In this document: positions 62,958 to 64,000 of the stretch, in pieces
How the letters are laid out: every line of letters starts with the position of its first letter
Position numbering within the stretch: the first letter of the stretch is position 1
NCBI RefSeq assembly: GCF_015500075.1
Contig: NZ_CP045496.1
Location: forward strand, 186,001 to 250,000
Source: Mesorhizobium sp. INR15
GTDB lineage: Bacteria > Pseudomonadota > Alphaproteobacteria > Rhizobiales > Rhizobiaceae
Length of the DNA: 64,000 bases
Reading direction: 5' to 3'
Made by a program: the position numbers and the translations under genes
Notes under the pieces: model-generated
What the model saw: the letters and a program-made list of their open reading frames with translations, nothing else
Told to the model about the DNA's origin: nothing
Database searches by the model: none

Positions 62958-64000
62958 ATGGCTTCACGCTATCACGAGGTCTATGACGGCTGGAAACGCG
63001 ATCCGGAGAAATTCTGGGCGGACGCGGCCGGCGCCATCGACTGGTATTCACCCTATGACAAGGTGTTCGATGCCGATGCCGGCATCTATGGCCGCTGGTT
63101 TACCGGGGCGACCTGCAACACCTGCTTCAACGCCGTCGACCGCCATGTAGCTGGAGGTCGAGCCGACCAGACCGCGCTGATCCATGACAGCGCCATTACC
63201 GGCACGGTGCGGAAATTCACCTATGCCGAATTGAAGCGCGAAGTGGTCGCGCTGACCTCGGTGCTGAAGAACCGTGGCATCCGCAAGGGTGACCGCGTCA
63301 TCATCTACATGCCGATGGTGGCGGAAGCGGCCTTTGCCGTGCTGGCCTGTGCCCGCATCGGCGCAGTGCATTCGGTCGTCTTCGGCGGCTTTGCCTCACA
63401 TGAACTCGCCACCCGAATTGATGACGCCAAGCCGAAGCTGATCATTTCCGCATCCTGCGGCCTAGAGCCAGGGCGGGTCGTTGCCTACAAGCCGCTGCTC
63501 GACAAGGCCATCGAGATTTCCCGGCACAAGCCCGATGCCTGCCTGATCCTGCAGCGCGACCAATTGCGCTGTGAGTTGAAGGATCATTTCGACATCGACT
63601 ATGCCGACGCCGTTGCGCGCGAGCGGGCGGCCGGCGCCAATGTCGACTGCGTCCCGGTGCTCGCCACCGACCCGCTCTACATCATCTACACCTCCGGCAC
63701 GACCGGCCAGCCCAAGGGCATCGTGCGCGACAATGGCGGCCATATGGTCGCGCTGAAATGGTCGATGGAAAACGAATACGGCATCAAGCCGGGCGAAGTG
63801 TTCTGGGCGGCTTCGGATCTCGGCTGGGCGGTCGGCCACTCCTATATCGTCTACGCACCGCTGCTGCATGGCTGCACCAGCGTCATGTTCGAGGGCAAGC
63901 CTGTCGGCACGCCCGATGCCGGCACTTACTGGCGGGTGATCGCGGAGCATGGCGTTGTCGCCTTGTTCACCGCGCCGACCGCCTTTCGCGCCATCAAGGG
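62958..64000 (+). CDS. prpE: Propionyl-CoA synthetase-like acyl-CoA ligase (5' part)
   Basis: About 347 residues are visible from ATG 62958 with GGGAGGAG upstream; the gene runs off the window. It is an adenylate-forming enzyme: RYHEVYDGWKRDPEKFWAD start, RKGDRVIIYMPMVAEA, the VHSVVFGGFASHELATRIDDAKPK block and the AMP-binding P-loop IYTSGTTGQPKGIVRDNGGH, then FWAASDLGWAVGHSYIVY. The RDNGGH and YDGWKRDPEKFW wording fits the PrpE branch rather than acetyl-CoA synthetase. It makes propionyl-CoA from propionate, ATP and CoA. The C-terminal acetyl-site Lys lies outside. Confidence 0.9.
   Translation, partial: MASRYHEVYDGWKRDPEKFWADAAGAIDWYSPYDKVFDADAGIYGRWFTGATCNTCFNAVDRHVAGGRADQTALIHDSAITGTVRKFTYAELKREVVALTSVLKNRGIRKGDRVIIYMPMVAEAAFAVLACARIGAVHSVVFGGFASHELATRIDDAKPKLIISASCGLEPGRVVAYKPLLDKAIEISRHKPDACLILQRDQLRCELKDHFDIDYADAVARERAAGANVDCVPVLATDPLYIIYTSGTTGQPKGIVRDNGGHMVALKWSMENEYGIKPGEVFWAASDLGWAVGHSYIVYAPLLHGCTSVMFEGKPVGTPDAGTYWRVIAEHGVVALFTAPTAFRAIK

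Overview
The window reads as chromosomal DNA of a high-GC alphaproteobacterium of the Rhizobiales, most likely Mesorhizobium or a close relative. Three things point there: the core block malic enzyme-mutS-glnD-murJ-trpS, the RegB/RegA-type pair actS/actR, and several classes of short palindromic intergenic repeats of the kind common in rhizobial genomes. No rRNA, tRNA, CRISPR array, transposase or prophage gene was recognised. Both ends cut a gene: an ArsR-type regulator on the left and a propionyl-CoA synthetase-like gene on the right.

Layout. 1-5.6 kb: an ArsR/SRPBCC/VOC cassette, prfC, a DadA-like oxidoreductase and a convergent amidase. 5.7-9.7 kb: a class II glutamine amidotransferase with a small DUF6356-like partner, an Lrp/AsnC regulator, dut coupled to a HAD hydrolase, and a secreted unknown. 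9.8-16.7 kb: a translationally coupled PEP-mutase-like enzyme and trans-3-hydroxyproline dehydratase, two membrane proteins, a PfkB sugar/nucleoside kinase and an orphan ParS/MbcA-like protein. 15.7-18.9 kb: an agmatinase-like enzyme with a polyamine-type binding protein, divergent from a LysR regulator. 18.9-38 kb: the core block, interrupted by a copper locus (DUF305 protein plus a frameshifted Cu ATPase behind a MerR-type promoter) and by a VapBC module between murJ and trpS; then usp, an Nfu-type Fe-S protein and an L,D-transpeptidase. 38-46.7 kb: a CueR-type regulator, mmcB, nhaA, actS/actR, hrpB, a DMT exporter and a PIG-L deacetylase.

46.8-58.8 kb is one long unidirectional catabolic cluster. 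It holds a binding-protein ABC transporter with two unlike ATPases and a small membrane subunit, a single-chain ATP-type dihydroxyacetone kinase, and a complete PTS-type kinase (DhaL, DhaM, HPr, enzyme I, DhaK) in which every phosphocarrier is a separate gene. Import of a polyol or short ketose, then phosphorylation by either an ATP-driven or a PEP-driven kinase, is the simplest reading.

58.8-61.6 kb carries a compact RiPP-like set: a PqqD-type recognition element, a lasso-peptide B2-type transglutaminase-fold protease and an HPr-kinase-like protein, each overlapping the next, with a convergent nucleotidyltransferase. No lasso cyclase and no convincing precursor gene are visible. This incomplete set is the most unusual system in the window. 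Next to it are a 38-residue membrane-peptide ORF with a good ribosome binding site, a DUF2259 secreted protein and the truncated prpE.
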